The position numbers and the translations under genes were made by a program. From assembly GCA_963809795.1 (NCBI GenBank), contig CAWELN010000009.1, positions 186,001-250,000 on the forward strand: DNA of 64,000 bases. The letters are read 5' to 3'. Below are positions 32,305 through 40,560 of this stretch, one piece after another; position 1 is the stretch's first letter; every line of letters starts with the position of its first letter. Source of the stretch: DASUAS01 sp963809795 (lineage in GTDB: Bacteria > Actinomycetota > Acidimicrobiia > IMCC26256 > DASPTH01). A model generated the notes under the pieces. The model was not told the origin of the DNA, ran no database searches, and was given only the letters and a program-made list of their open reading frames with translations.

Positions 32305-32376
32305 GCGTGAGCGAGCCGGGTATCCCGGCGAGTAGCGAATGCCCAATGGAGCTGGCATGAGCGTGAGCGAGCCGGG
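32295..32376 (+). repeat. Local direct duplication at the scpA-scpB junction
   Basis: A 26-base segment (GCTGGCATGAGCGTGAGCGA and six more bases) occurs at 32295-32320 and again at 32351-32376. Between the copies lies a short unit with the dyad GCCGGGTATCCCGGC. The result is a 19-codon frame (32301-32360, MSVSEPGIPASSECPMELA) whose ATG overlaps the scpA stop and whose TGA overlaps the scpB ATG. Confidence 0.8.
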
Positions 32377-33031
32377 CGCGGTGAGCGAGCCGTCGGCGTC
32401 GGAGGTGGTGGCGCGGCGCGCCATCGAGGCGGTCGTCCTGGCGTCGACCGAACCGGTGGAGGCCCGCCTGCTGGCCCAGCTGGTGGAGCTCCCGGTCACC
32501 CGGGTCGAGGCGCTGTGCGACGAGCTCGGGCGCGAGTACGAGGAGTCGGAGCGCGGCTTCGTGCTCGCCCAGGTCGCGGGCGGTTACCGGTTCCAGACCC
32601 ACCCGGATCTCTCGGCCTACATCGAGCGCTTCGTGCTCGAGGGCCAGCACGCCCGCCTCTCGGGGCCGGCGCTGGAGACCCTCGCCATCATCGCCTACAA
32701 GCAGCCGATCTCCCGCGGCCAGATGTCGGCCATCCGCGGCGTGAACGTCGAGGCGACCCTCACCACCCTGTTGCAGCGCGGCTACGTGCAGGAGGTCGGG
32801 CGCGACCCCGGCCCCGGCGCCGCGGTGCTCTACGGCACCACCCGCGAGTTCCTCGAGCGGCTCGGCCTGGCCTCGCTCGACGGCCTCCCGCCGCTGGGCG
32901 ACTTCGTGCCCGACCCCTCGGTGGTCGAGGCGCTCGAGCGGGGGCTGCGCATCAGCGACGACCCGCAGGAGCCGGAGCCGGCCGACGCCGAGGCCGAGGC
33001 GGGCGCCGACGCCACCCCCGCGTCCGACTGA
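32357..33031 (+). CDS. scpB: Segregation and condensation protein B
   Basis: ScpB is a winged-helix dimer that binds ScpA in the SMC complex. The 224-residue protein has two winged-helix domains (residues 15-90 and 95-175), with LSGPALETLAIIAYKQPISRGQ as the family signature. An acidic, Ala/Glu-rich tail follows. The ATG at 32357 starts inside the second copy of a short duplication. The alternative ATG at 32301 is out of frame with it. Confidence 0.93.
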   Translation: MSVSEPGAVSEPSASEVVARRAIEAVVLASTEPVEARLLAQLVELPVTRVEALCDELGREYEESERGFVLAQVAGGYRFQTHPDLSAYIERFVLEGQHARLSGPALETLAIIAYKQPISRGQMSAIRGVNVEATLTTLLQRGYVQEVGRDPGPGAAVLYGTTREFLERLGLASLDGLPPLGDFVPDPSVVEALERGLRISDDPQEPEPADAEAEAGADATPASD

Positions 33032-33038
33032 CCCGGTC

Positions 33039-33809
33039 ATGCCCGAGCGACCCGACGGCGAGCGGCTCCAGAAGGTCCTGGCGCGCGCCGGCCTGGGCTC
33101 GCGCCGGGTGTGCGAGGAGCTCATCGCCGACGGCCGCGTCACCGTCAACGGCGACGTCGCGGTGCTCGGGCGCCGGGTCGACGTCGACGCCGACACCATC
33201 GCGCTCGACGGCATCACCGTGGTGGTGCGCGACGATCTCGTCTACTACCTCCTGAACAAGCCCGCCGGGTTCGTGAGCACCGCGTCCGACCCCGAGGGAC
33301 GCCCGACCGTCGTCGAGCTGGTGCCCGACACGCCGCGCGTGTTCCCCGTCGGCCGGCTCGACTACGAGACCGAGGGCCTCCTGCTCCTCACCAACGACGG
33401 CGAGCTCACCCAGCTGCTCACCCACCCGAGCTTCGGCGTGGTGAAGACCTACTTCGCCGAGGTGGAGGGCGACCCGGCGCCGGTGACGGTCCGACGCCTG
33501 CGCGAGGGCGTGGAGCTCGACGACGGCGTCACCGCGCCCGCGCGCGTGAAGGTGGTGCAGCGGCGCGCGACGTCGGCCGCGGTCGAGATCGGCATCCACG
33601 AGGGCCGCAACCGCCAGGTGCGCCGGATGTGCGAGGCGGTCGGTCATCCGGTGCGCCGACTGGTGCGCACGCGCATCGGGCCGCTGCACGACCGCCGGCT
33701 CCAGCCCGGCGAGTGGCGACCGCTGTCGGCGGGGGAGGTGCGGCGGCTCTACGAGGCGGCGGCGGCGAGCGAGGCGAACAGCCCCGGAGGCGAGAACGCA
33801 CCGGGCTAA
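33039..33809 (+). CDS. rluB: rRNA pseudouridine synthase, RsuA/RluB family
   Basis: The enzyme converts a uridine in rRNA to pseudouridine. The 256-residue protein has an N-terminal S4 domain (LQKVLARAGLGSRRVCEELI, residues 9-28). The catalytic box VGRLDYETEGLLLLTNDGEL follows (about residues 105-124) with the catalytic Asp, then HEGRNRQVRRMCEAVGHPV. It follows scpB by seven bases, the arrangement known in other actinobacteria and Firmicutes. The target site, most likely in 23S helix 80-90, is inferred from the family. Confidence 0.92.
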   Translation: MPERPDGERLQKVLARAGLGSRRVCEELIADGRVTVNGDVAVLGRRVDVDADTIALDGITVVVRDDLVYYLLNKPAGFVSTASDPEGRPTVVELVPDTPRVFPVGRLDYETEGLLLLTNDGELTQLLTHPSFGVVKTYFAEVEGDPAPVTVRRLREGVELDDGVTAPARVKVVQRRATSAAVEIGIHEGRNRQVRRMCEAVGHPVRRLVRTRIGPLHDRRLQPGEWRPLSAGEVRRLYEAAAASEANSPGGENAPG

Positions 33810-33812
33810 CCT
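33807..33812 (+). promoter_or_regulatory. -10 box upstream of aroH
   Basis: TAACCT ends ten bases before ATG 33823, giving a very short or absent leader. Confidence 0.4.
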
Positions 33813-33822
33813 GCTTCTCCCG

Positions 33823-34194
33823 ATGAGACTCCAGGCGCTCCGCGGCGCGATCACCTGCACCGAGGACTCGAAGGCCGAGATCGACGCCAAGACGGCGCGG
33901 TTGGTGAAGGAGCTCTTCGCCCGCAACGAGCTCGCCCACGACGACGTCGTCAGCATCATCTTCACCACCACCCCCGACCTCACCGCCGAGTTCCCGGCGA
34001 GCGCGGCGCGCACCGCCCTCGGCCTCGACGGCGTCGCGCTGCTCGGCGCCCAGGAGCAGGCCGTCCCGCACGGCACGCCGCACTGCATCCGGGTGCTCGT
34101 GCACTGCTACTCCGACCGGTCCCGCGACGAGCTGCGCCACGTGTTCCTCGAGGGTGCGACGGCGTTGCGGACCGACCTCGCCGACGCCGACTGA
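33823..34194 (+). CDS. aroH: Chorismate mutase, AroH class
   Basis: The enzyme rearranges chorismate to prephenate, the branch to tyrosine and phenylalanine. The 123-residue protein fits the trimeric AroH fold: MRLQALRGAITCTEDSKAEI at the start with the active-site Arg, SIIFTTTPDLTAEFPASAAR in the middle and PHCIRVLVHCYSD with the later Arg. It is 14 bases ahead of tyrA, which uses its product. Confidence 0.92.
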   Translation: MRLQALRGAITCTEDSKAEIDAKTARLVKELFARNELAHDDVVSIIFTTTPDLTAEFPASAARTALGLDGVALLGAQEQAVPHGTPHCIRVLVHCYSDRSRDELRHVFLEGATALRTDLADAD

Positions 34195-34208
34195 CGTTCG
34201 CGACCCAC

Positions 34209-35309
34209 ATGTCAACCGCTCCGGAGTCCGTCGCGCTGATCGGCACCGGCCTCATCGGTGGCTCGATCGGGCTCGCGCTGCGCCGCGAGGGCGTCGCCGT
34301 GCGCGGCTTCGACCACGACCCGGCGCGGGCCAAGGCCGCCGAGGCCCTGGGCGCGGTCGACGCCCTCGCCGCCGACGTCGCCGACGCGGTGGCCGGGGCC
34401 GACCTCGTGGTGGTCGCGGTGCCGGTGGGCCACGTGGCCGAGGTCGTGCTCGAAGCGCTCGACGCGGGCGCGGTGCTGGTCACCGACGTCGGCTCGGTGA
34501 AGGCACCGGTCGTCGCCACGGTGGAGGCGGCGCGCCCCGACCTCGCGGCGCGCTTCGTCGGTGGTCACCCGATGGCGGGCTCGGAGCAGGAGGGCCTGGC
34601 CGGGGCCAGCGCCGACCTGTTCGTGGGCGCCACGTGGGTGCTCACGCCCACCGGGCGCACCGACCCGCAGGTGTTCGCCGAGGTGCGCGCGTGGGTGGCC
34701 GGGTTCGGCGCCGAGGCGATCGCGGTGGCGCCCGAGCTGCACGACGCGTTGGTCGCCGTGGTGAGCCACGTGCCCCAGCTGGCGGCGTCGACGCTGATGA
34801 ACGTGGCCAGCGCCGGGAACGACGAGCACGCGGTGATGCTGCGCCTGGCCGCGGGCGGGTTCCGTGACATGACCCGCATCGCGTCGAGCCATCCCGCGAT
34901 CTGGCCCGACATCTGCCTCGCCAACCGCGACGCGATCGTCGGCGCGCTCGACCGTTACCTCGACGAGCTCACCCGGGTGCGCGCCATCGTCGCCGCCGGC
35001 GACCGGCGCGACCTGCTCGCGCTGCTGGAGTCGGCCCGCGTCGCCCGGCGCAACCTGCCCACCGGCATCCCCGCCGACACCACGATGTACGAGCTGCGCA
35101 TCCCGGTGCCCGACCGCGAAGGCGTGATCGCCGAGGTGTCGACCCTGGCCGCGCGCTTCGCCGTCAACATCGCCGACCTCGAGATCGCCCACTCGCTCGA
35201 GGGTCGCAGCGGTGTGCTGGTGCTGGTCGTCGCCGAGCGCGGGCTCGACGCGTTCGAGCACGCACTGCTCGAGCACGGCTACCACGTGTCGCGGACGCCG
35301 CTCTCGTGA
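34209..35309 (+). CDS. tyrA: Prephenate dehydrogenase with C-terminal ACT domain
   Basis: It oxidises and decarboxylates prephenate to 4-hydroxyphenylpyruvate with NAD(P). The 366-residue protein has a Rossmann motif ALIGTGLIGGSIGLALRREG (residues 9-28), the substrate segment GGHPMAGSEQEG (about residue 118) and MTRIASSHPAIWPDI. An ACT-type regulatory domain occupies about residues 290-366 (ELRIPVPDREGVIAEVSTLA), probably for tyrosine feedback. It sits between aroH and aroA. Confidence 0.92.
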   Translation: MSTAPESVALIGTGLIGGSIGLALRREGVAVRGFDHDPARAKAAEALGAVDALAADVADAVAGADLVVVAVPVGHVAEVVLEALDAGAVLVTDVGSVKAPVVATVEAARPDLAARFVGGHPMAGSEQEGLAGASADLFVGATWVLTPTGRTDPQVFAEVRAWVAGFGAEAIAVAPELHDALVAVVSHVPQLAASTLMNVASAGNDEHAVMLRLAAGGFRDMTRIASSHPAIWPDICLANRDAIVGALDRYLDELTRVRAIVAAGDRRDLLALLESARVARRNLPTGIPADTTMYELRIPVPDREGVIAEVSTLAARFAVNIADLEIAHSLEGRSGVLVLVVAERGLDAFEHALLEHGYHVSRTPLS

Positions 35310-35319
35310 GGATCACGGT

Positions 35320-36624
35320 GTGAGCGTGCCGACCGATCTGGCCCTCAGCGGCCCGCATCCGCTGCACGGGCGGTTACGGGTGCCCGGCGACAAGGGCATG
35401 TCGCACCGCGCGCTGCTGTTCGCGGCCATGGCCGACGGCCGGTCGCGCGTGGCGGGCCTGGCCGGTGGCGACGACGTGTTCCGCACCCGTGGAGCCCTCA
35501 CGCGGCTGGGGGTGCGGAGCAGCATCGCGGGGTCCGCGGTGACCGTCTCCGGGCACGGGGTCGCGGCGTTCACCGAACCGACGGGCGTCGTCGACTGCGG
35601 CAACTCCGGCACCACCATCCGCCTGCTGAGCGGCCTGCTCGCCGGGCGACCCTTCCTCAGCGTGCTGACCGGTGACGACTCGCTGCTGCGGCGACCGATG
35701 GGCCGGGTGGTCGCGCCGTTGCGGGCCATGGGTGCGCAGCTCGACGGGCGCGCCGACGGCACGCTGCCACCGCTCATCGTGCGCGGTGGCGGCCTGGTCG
35801 GCGCCACCCACCTGTTGACGGTGGCGAGCGCGCAGGTGAAGACCGCGCTGCTCCTCGCCGGGCTGCAGGCCGACGGCACCACCGAGATCTCCGAACCCGC
35901 GCCCAGCCGTGACCACACCGAGCGGATGCTCGCCGCGCTCGGCGCGCCGATCACCCGGGTCGACGAGCGCGCGGTGCGGGTCACCGCCGGCGCGCCCCGG
36001 CCCTTCGACTTCGACGTGCCCGGCGATCCGTCGTCGGCCGCGTTCTGGGTGGTCGCGGCCACCATCACGCCCGGGTCCGACCTGGTGGTGGAGGACGTCG
36101 CGCTGAACCCGGCGCGCATCGCCTTCGTCGACGTGTTGGTGCGCATGGGCGCGGCGATCGAGATGGTGACGACCGGCGAGCGGCTCGGCGAACCGGTCGG
36201 GGAGCTGCGGGTCCGCGCCGCCCCGTTGCACGCCACCACGGTCGAGGGTGCCACCATCCCGTGGGTGATCGACGAGATCCCGGTCCTGGCGGTGGCGGCG
36301 GCGTTCGCCGACGGCGTCACCGAGTTCCGCGACGCCGGCGAGCTGCGGGTGAAGGAGAGCGACCGCATCGCCACCGTCGGCGAGCTCCTCACCCGCCTCG
36401 GCGTGGGGGTCGAGTCGGGTGCCGACCACCTCGTGGTGCGGGGCGGGAAGCCGACGCCGGCTGCGCTCGAGAGTCACGGCGACCACCGGGTGGCGATGGC
36501 CGGCGCGGTGGCCGCCAACGCGCTCGAGGGCGAGACGGTCGTGCACGACTGGCGTGCGGTGGCGAGCTCGTACCCGGAGTTCACCCACGACCTCGCCACC
36601 CTCACCGGGAGGCCCGCACGGTGA
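35320..36624 (+). CDS. aroA: 3-phosphoshikimate 1-carboxyvinyltransferase (EPSP synthase)
   Basis: The enzyme joins phosphoenolpyruvate to shikimate 3-phosphate, the step inhibited by glyphosate. The 434-residue protein shows VPGDKGMSHRALLFAAMADG (residues 19-38), VDCGNSGTTIRLLSGLLAG (about residue 89) and DDSLLRRPMGRVV. ELRVKESDRIATVGELL and ESHGDHRVAMAGAVAA lie in the second half. The second motif is the classical NAGT region, changed to NSGT as in class II-like enzymes. The start GTG 35320 is ten bases after tyrA; the longer open frame lies inside tyrA. The stop overlaps cmk (GTGA). Confidence 0.94.
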   Translation: MSVPTDLALSGPHPLHGRLRVPGDKGMSHRALLFAAMADGRSRVAGLAGGDDVFRTRGALTRLGVRSSIAGSAVTVSGHGVAAFTEPTGVVDCGNSGTTIRLLSGLLAGRPFLSVLTGDDSLLRRPMGRVVAPLRAMGAQLDGRADGTLPPLIVRGGGLVGATHLLTVASAQVKTALLLAGLQADGTTEISEPAPSRDHTERMLAALGAPITRVDERAVRVTAGAPRPFDFDVPGDPSSAAFWVVAATITPGSDLVVEDVALNPARIAFVDVLVRMGAAIEMVTTGERLGEPVGELRVRAAPLHATTVEGATIPWVIDEIPVLAVAAAFADGVTEFRDAGELRVKESDRIATVGELLTRLGVGVESGADHLVVRGGKPTPAALESHGDHRVAMAGAVAANALEGETVVHDWRAVASSYPEFTHDLATLTGRPAR

Positions 36625-37295
36625 GCCCGGGTGCGCGTGTGATCGCGATCGACGGCCCCGCCGGGTCGGGGAAGTCGACGGTGGCGCGCGGGGTGGCCGC
36701 CGCGCTCGGGTTGCCGACGCTCGACACCGGCGCGATGTACCGCGCGGTGGCCTTGGCCGCGCTCGAGGCCGGCGTCGACCTGGGCGACGGCGATGCCGTC
36801 GCGGCGGTGGCGAGCGCGGCGCGCATCGACCTCGACGACGGTCGCATCGAGCTCGACGGCCGCGACGTGGCGAAGGAGATCCGGGGGCCGCGCGTCACCG
36901 GCGTGGTGTCGCAGGTGTCGTCGCATCCCGCGGTGCGCGCAGTGCTCGTCGACCGTCAGCGGGCGTGGGTGGCCGAGCACGGCGGGGGAGTGGTGGAGGG
37001 CCGCGACATCGGCACCGTCGTGCTCACCGACGCGCCGGTCAAGGTGTTCATCACGGCCCGCGACGACATCCGTGCGGCCCGTCGGCAGGGTGACGAGGTG
37101 GCGGCGGCGCGCCGCGTGAGCGTCGACGACGTCCAGCAGGCGCTCGACAGCCGGGACCGGGCCGACTCGACCCTCGGTCGCGCGACCCGACCCGAGGACG
37201 CCGCCGCCGACGCCATCGTCATCGACACCAGCGACGTCGCCGCCGCCGACGTGATCGCGCAGGTGGTCGCCCGGGCCGAGCAGGTCTTCGCGTGA
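36621..37295 (+). CDS. cmk: Cytidylate kinase
   Basis: It phosphorylates CMP and dCMP with ATP. The 224-residue protein carries the P-loop DGPAGSGKSTVARGVA (residues about 10-25), followed by LDTGAMYRAVALAAL and GVVEGRDIGTVVLTDA, the family boxes. The RxxxD in SRDRADSTLGR forms the lid. The start GTG 36621 overlaps the aroA stop and the stop overlaps plsC, so the genes form one operon. Confidence 0.94.
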   Translation: MSPGARVIAIDGPAGSGKSTVARGVAAALGLPTLDTGAMYRAVALAALEAGVDLGDGDAVAAVASAARIDLDDGRIELDGRDVAKEIRGPRVTGVVSQVSSHPAVRAVLVDRQRAWVAEHGGGVVEGRDIGTVVLTDAPVKVFITARDDIRAARRQGDEVAAARRVSVDDVQQALDSRDRADSTLGRATRPEDAAADAIVIDTSDVAAADVIAQVVARAEQVFA

Positions 37296-37918
37296 CGTTC
37301 TACCAATTCGCGCGCGGCATCGTGCTCAGCCTGTTCAAGGTGGTGTTCCGGGTGCGGGTGGTGGGGAGGGAGCGCGTCCCCAAGGAGGGCGCGTACATCG
37401 TCGCCCCGTCGCACCGGTCGATCCTCGACATCCCGTTCGCCGCCTTCATCACCGGCCGCACGGTGCGCTTCCTGGCCAAGGACGACCTGTTCTCGACCCC
37501 CTGGGGTCGCCGGCTGTTCGACGCGCTCGGCGCGGTGGAGGTCGAGCGGGGCACGGCCGACCGTGCCGCGCTCCGCGCGCTGGAGGACGCGCTCGCGGCC
37601 GGGTCGCCGGTGGCGGTGTTCCCGGAGGGCACCCGGAAATCGGGGCCCGAGATCGGCGAGCTCTACGCCGGCGCCGCGTTCCTCGCCATCAAGCTGGGCG
37701 TGCCGATCGTGCCGGTCGGCATCGGCGGGAGCGAGCACATCCTGCCCAAGGGCAAGCTCTTCCCGCGCATCCACCGGGTGGCGGTGTCGGTCGGGCATCC
37801 CATCCATCCGCCGGTGCTCGACGGCCGCGCCCGGCGTGCCGCGGCCACCAAGCTGACCGAGGAGCTGCGGGTCGAGCTGCAGCGGTGCTTCGACGACGCC
37901 GAGCGGCTGGCGCGCTGA
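37292..37918 (+). CDS. plsC: 1-acyl-sn-glycerol-3-phosphate acyltransferase
   Basis: It adds the second acyl chain in phospholipid synthesis, making phosphatidic acid. The 208-residue protein has the NHQSxxD-type box as APSHRSILDIPFA (residues about 36-48) and the substrate box FPEGTRKSGPEIGELY (about residue 111). VPIVPVGIGGSEHI follows. There is a short hydrophobic N-terminus. It is co-transcribed with cmk and converges on ispH with only six bases between stops. Confidence 0.9.
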   Translation: MTFYQFARGIVLSLFKVVFRVRVVGRERVPKEGAYIVAPSHRSILDIPFAAFITGRTVRFLAKDDLFSTPWGRRLFDALGAVEVERGTADRAALRALEDALAAGSPVAVFPEGTRKSGPEIGELYAGAAFLAIKLGVPIVPVGIGGSEHILPKGKLFPRIHRVAVSVGHPIHPPVLDGRARRAAATKLTEELRVELQRCFDDAERLAR

Positions 37919-37924
37919 GGCGCG

Positions 37925-38978
37925 TCAGCCCGCGAGGACGCCCGACGCGTCGACCCGTCGGTCCTCGGTGAACGCGCCGCCCGCACCGTCGGGCACCGCA
38001 CCGCCGAACAGGACCGGGACGGCGACGTCGAAGGTCGTCATCAGCTCGCGCAGCTCCCGCGGCGGCGGGAAGTACTCGTCCTCCTCGGTGACGTGCACCG
38101 GGACGACACCCCCGCTCGGAGCGAGCCGGGCGATGACCGCCTGCACCAGGTCCTCGGGCGCGCTCGCGCCGGCGGTGACGCCGACGACGCGCGCGTCGCC
38201 GAGCGCGTCGGCGTCGAGCTCGTCGGGCCCGTCGATGCGCAGCACCGTCGGGCACCCGGCCGCGGTCGGCCACCTTGGCCAGCGCGAGCGTGTTCGACGA
38301 GTTGGCGCTCCCGATCACCACGATGGCGTCGGCCTCCGCCGCGATCGCCTGCAGCGCCGCCTGCCGGTTGGTGGTGGCGAAGCACAGGTCGTTGCGGGCC
38401 GCGGTCCACAGCTCCGGGTAGGCGGCCCGGGCGCGGTCCATGATCCCCTCCCAGTCGTGGATGGAGAGCGTGGTCTGCGCGAGGAGCGCGACCTTGGAGG
38501 GGTCGCCCACCTCGGGCAGCACCTCGGCGAGGTCGTCCTCGTGCTCGACCAGCCGGATGGCGTCGGGCGCGACCGCGAGGGTGCCGGTGGCCTCGTCGTG
38601 GCCGCGGTGGCCCACGTAGAGGACGGTGAAGCCCTTCCCCGCCCTGACCTTGGCCTCGTGGTGGACCTTGGTGACGAGTGGGCACACCGCGTTCACCACG
38701 AACCGGTCCCGATCTCTCGCCGCGCTGACGACCTCCGGCGCCGAGCCGTGGGCCGAGAGCATGAGGGGGGCGCCGGCGGGGACGTCGTCGATGTCGTCGA
38801 CGAACACCACCCCGAGCTCGCGGAACCGGTCGACCACCAGCCGGTTGTGCACGATCTCGTGGTAGCAGTACACCGGCGGCTCGAAGACCCGGACCATCCA
38901 CGAGAGGGCCTTGATGGCCATCTCCACCCCCGCGCAGAACCCACGCGGTTGGGCGAGCAGCACCTTCTCCACCGGCAT
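37925..38978 (-). pseudogene. ispH: 4-hydroxy-3-methylbut-2-enyl diphosphate reductase (one-base frameshift, probably a sequence error)
   Basis: IspH makes the final products IPP and DMAPP of the MEP isoprenoid pathway using a 4Fe-4S cluster. The N-terminal frame begins VEKVLLAQPRGFCAGVEMAI with the first cluster Cys, then VVNAVCPLVTKVHHEA with the second. The third Cys, AGCPTVLRIDGPDELD, and LVQAVIARLAP are in another frame. Removing one base near 38262 rejoins them as DRAGCPTVLRID and gives 350 residues, normal for the family. As the enzyme is normally essential, an assembly error is the likely cause. A leaderless-type -10 box supports the ATG at 38978. Confidence 0.92.
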
Positions 38979-38985
38979 GCGATCG

Positions 38986-39012
38986 AGGGTAGCGAACCCC
39001 TTCCCGTAGACT
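38986..39012. promoter_or_regulatory. Divergent pair of leaderless promoters (ispH / DUF512)
   Basis: On the minus strand TACCCT (38991-38986) ends seven bases before the ispH ATG. On the plus strand TAGACT (39007-39012) ends six bases before the DUF512 ATG at 39019. The two -10 boxes are only 15 bases apart, so their -35 regions must overlap and the two promoters may compete. Confidence 0.5.
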
Positions 39013-39018
39013 GGAGCG

Positions 39019-40560
39019 ATGCCGACCGCCCGTGTGGTGGCGGTCGCGCCCGGCTCGCCGGCAGCCGCCGCCGGGCTCCTCCCCGGTGACGAGCTGCTCA
39101 CGCTCAACGGCGAGATGGTGCGCGACGTCATCCGGTACCAGATCCAGGCCGACGAGCCGTGCGTCGAGCTCGAGATCCGCCGCGGCGGGCTCGAGCAGCT
39201 GGTGCTGGTCGAGAAGGACGCCGGCGTGCCCCTGGGGCTCGACCTCGCCAGCGCGGTGTTCGACCGCGTGCGCACGTGCGACAACCACTGCCCGTTCTGC
39301 TTCATCTACCAGCTGCCCCCGGGCATGCGGAAGAGCCTGTCGCTGAAGGACGACGACTACCGGCTGTCGTTCCTCTACGGCAACTTCACCACGCTGACCC
39401 GCTTCACCGAGGCCGATCTCGAGCGCGTCGTCACCGAGCAGCTGAGCCCGCTGTACGTGAGCATCCACGCCACCGATCCCGAGCTGCGGGCCCGGCTGCT
39501 GCGCAACCGGCGCGGCGCCACCAGCCTCCGGTGGCTCGCGGCGCTGCTCGACGCCGGCATCGAGGTGCACGGGCAGGTGGTGGTGTGCCCCGGCATCAAC
39601 GACGGCGACGCGCTCGACGACACCCTGCTCGGCGTGCTCGACCGCTTCCCCGCGCTGGCGTCGGTGGGCGTCGTGCCACTCGGGGTGAGCGACCACACCA
39701 CCGAGCCCGAGATGCGACCGCACACCCGGGCGGAGGCGGAGCGGGTCATCGACATCGTCGCCGCCTGGCAGCAGCGGTTCGTGGATGCGCTGGGCCGGCG
39801 CCTGGTCTATGCGTCGGACGAGTACTACCTGCTGGCCGGACGGCCGTTCCCGGCCCTCGACGCCTACGACGACCTGCCCCAGCACGAGAACGGCATCGGC
39901 ATGGCCGCGCAGTTCGAGCGTGAGGTGCGGGCCGAGCTCGTGGGCCAGCCGGTCGACATCCAGGGGACCCGCACCGGGTTCTTCGCCTGGGTCGACGGCG
40001 CCCCGGCGGAGGGCTACCGCGCACCCCGTGTGACCGATTCGCCCACCGAATCGGTGCCGGGGCGCGCCGAATCGCCCACCGAATCGGTGTCCGAGTCCGC
40101 CGAATCGCTCACCGAATCGCTCACCGAATCGCCCGGCGAATCGGTGTCCGAATCCACCGAGTCCGGCGAATCGGCCGGCGAATCGGTGTCGGGGCGCGCC
40201 GAATCGCCCAGCGAATCGGTCCCACGGAAAATTGGCATCACCCTGCTCACGGGCGAGTACGGCGCCCGGGTCCTGGCGCCGGTGGCCGACGACCTCGCCG
40301 CCGCCGCCGGTGCACCGGTGCGCGTGGTCCCCGTCGCCAACCGGTTCTTCGGCGGCAACATCGCGGTGACCGGTCTCCTCACCGGCGCCGACGTCGCCCG
40401 GGCCGTCGACGCCACGCCCCCGGGCGAGCGCATCCTGCTGCCCGACGTCGTGCTCTCGAACGGTCGCTTCCTCGACGGCACCACCCCCGAGGACCTGCCG
40501 CGTCCGGTCGAGATCGTGGAGACCGACGGCGCGTCGCTGGTCCGGGCCCTCCGGTCATGA
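39019..40560 (+). CDS. DUF512 radical SAM-like protein with an expanded Ser/Glu repeat insert
   Basis: The 513-residue protein has an N-terminal PDZ-like domain (residues 1-60, VVAVAPGSPAAAAGLLPGDE). A radical SAM-like region follows with TCDNHCPFCFIYQ (Cx3Cx2C, about residue 92), and then the DUF512 domain (YASDEYYLLAGRPFP). A family tail follows with ITLLTGEYGARVL and LPDVVLSNGRFLDG. Between them, residues about 339-404 are a repetitive Ser/Glu linker that other family members lack as far as I know. The function of the family is unproven, though it is often found next to der (engA), as here. ATG 39019 is supported by a leaderless promoter. Confidence 0.85.
   Translation: MPTARVVAVAPGSPAAAAGLLPGDELLTLNGEMVRDVIRYQIQADEPCVELEIRRGGLEQLVLVEKDAGVPLGLDLASAVFDRVRTCDNHCPFCFIYQLPPGMRKSLSLKDDDYRLSFLYGNFTTLTRFTEADLERVVTEQLSPLYVSIHATDPELRARLLRNRRGATSLRWLAALLDAGIEVHGQVVVCPGINDGDALDDTLLGVLDRFPALASVGVVPLGVSDHTTEPEMRPHTRAEAERVIDIVAAWQQRFVDALGRRLVYASDEYYLLAGRPFPALDAYDDLPQHENGIGMAAQFEREVRAELVGQPVDIQGTRTGFFAWVDGAPAEGYRAPRVTDSPTESVPGRAESPTESVSESAESLTESLTESPGESVSESTESGESAGESVSGRAESPSESVPRKIGITLLTGEYGARVLAPVADDLAAAAGAPVRVVPVANRFFGGNIAVTGLLTGADVARAVDATPPGERILLPDVVLSNGRFLDGTTPEDLPRPVEIVETDGASLVRALRS
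40033..40229 (+). repeat. GAATCG-based tandem-like repeat inside the DUF512 gene
   Basis: About eleven copies of GAATCG occur at mostly 12-base steps, alternating with ACC, GCC, GTG and CCC triplets. They encode runs such as TESVSESAESLTESLTESPG. A longer block (GGGGCGCGCCGAATCGCCCA) occurs at both ends of the array. The frame is kept throughout. Confidence 0.85.

Noticed and set aside
40033..40229. CRISPR-like array
   Set aside because: The GAATCG repeats are only six bases at 12-base steps, lie inside a coding frame and have no spacers of even length.
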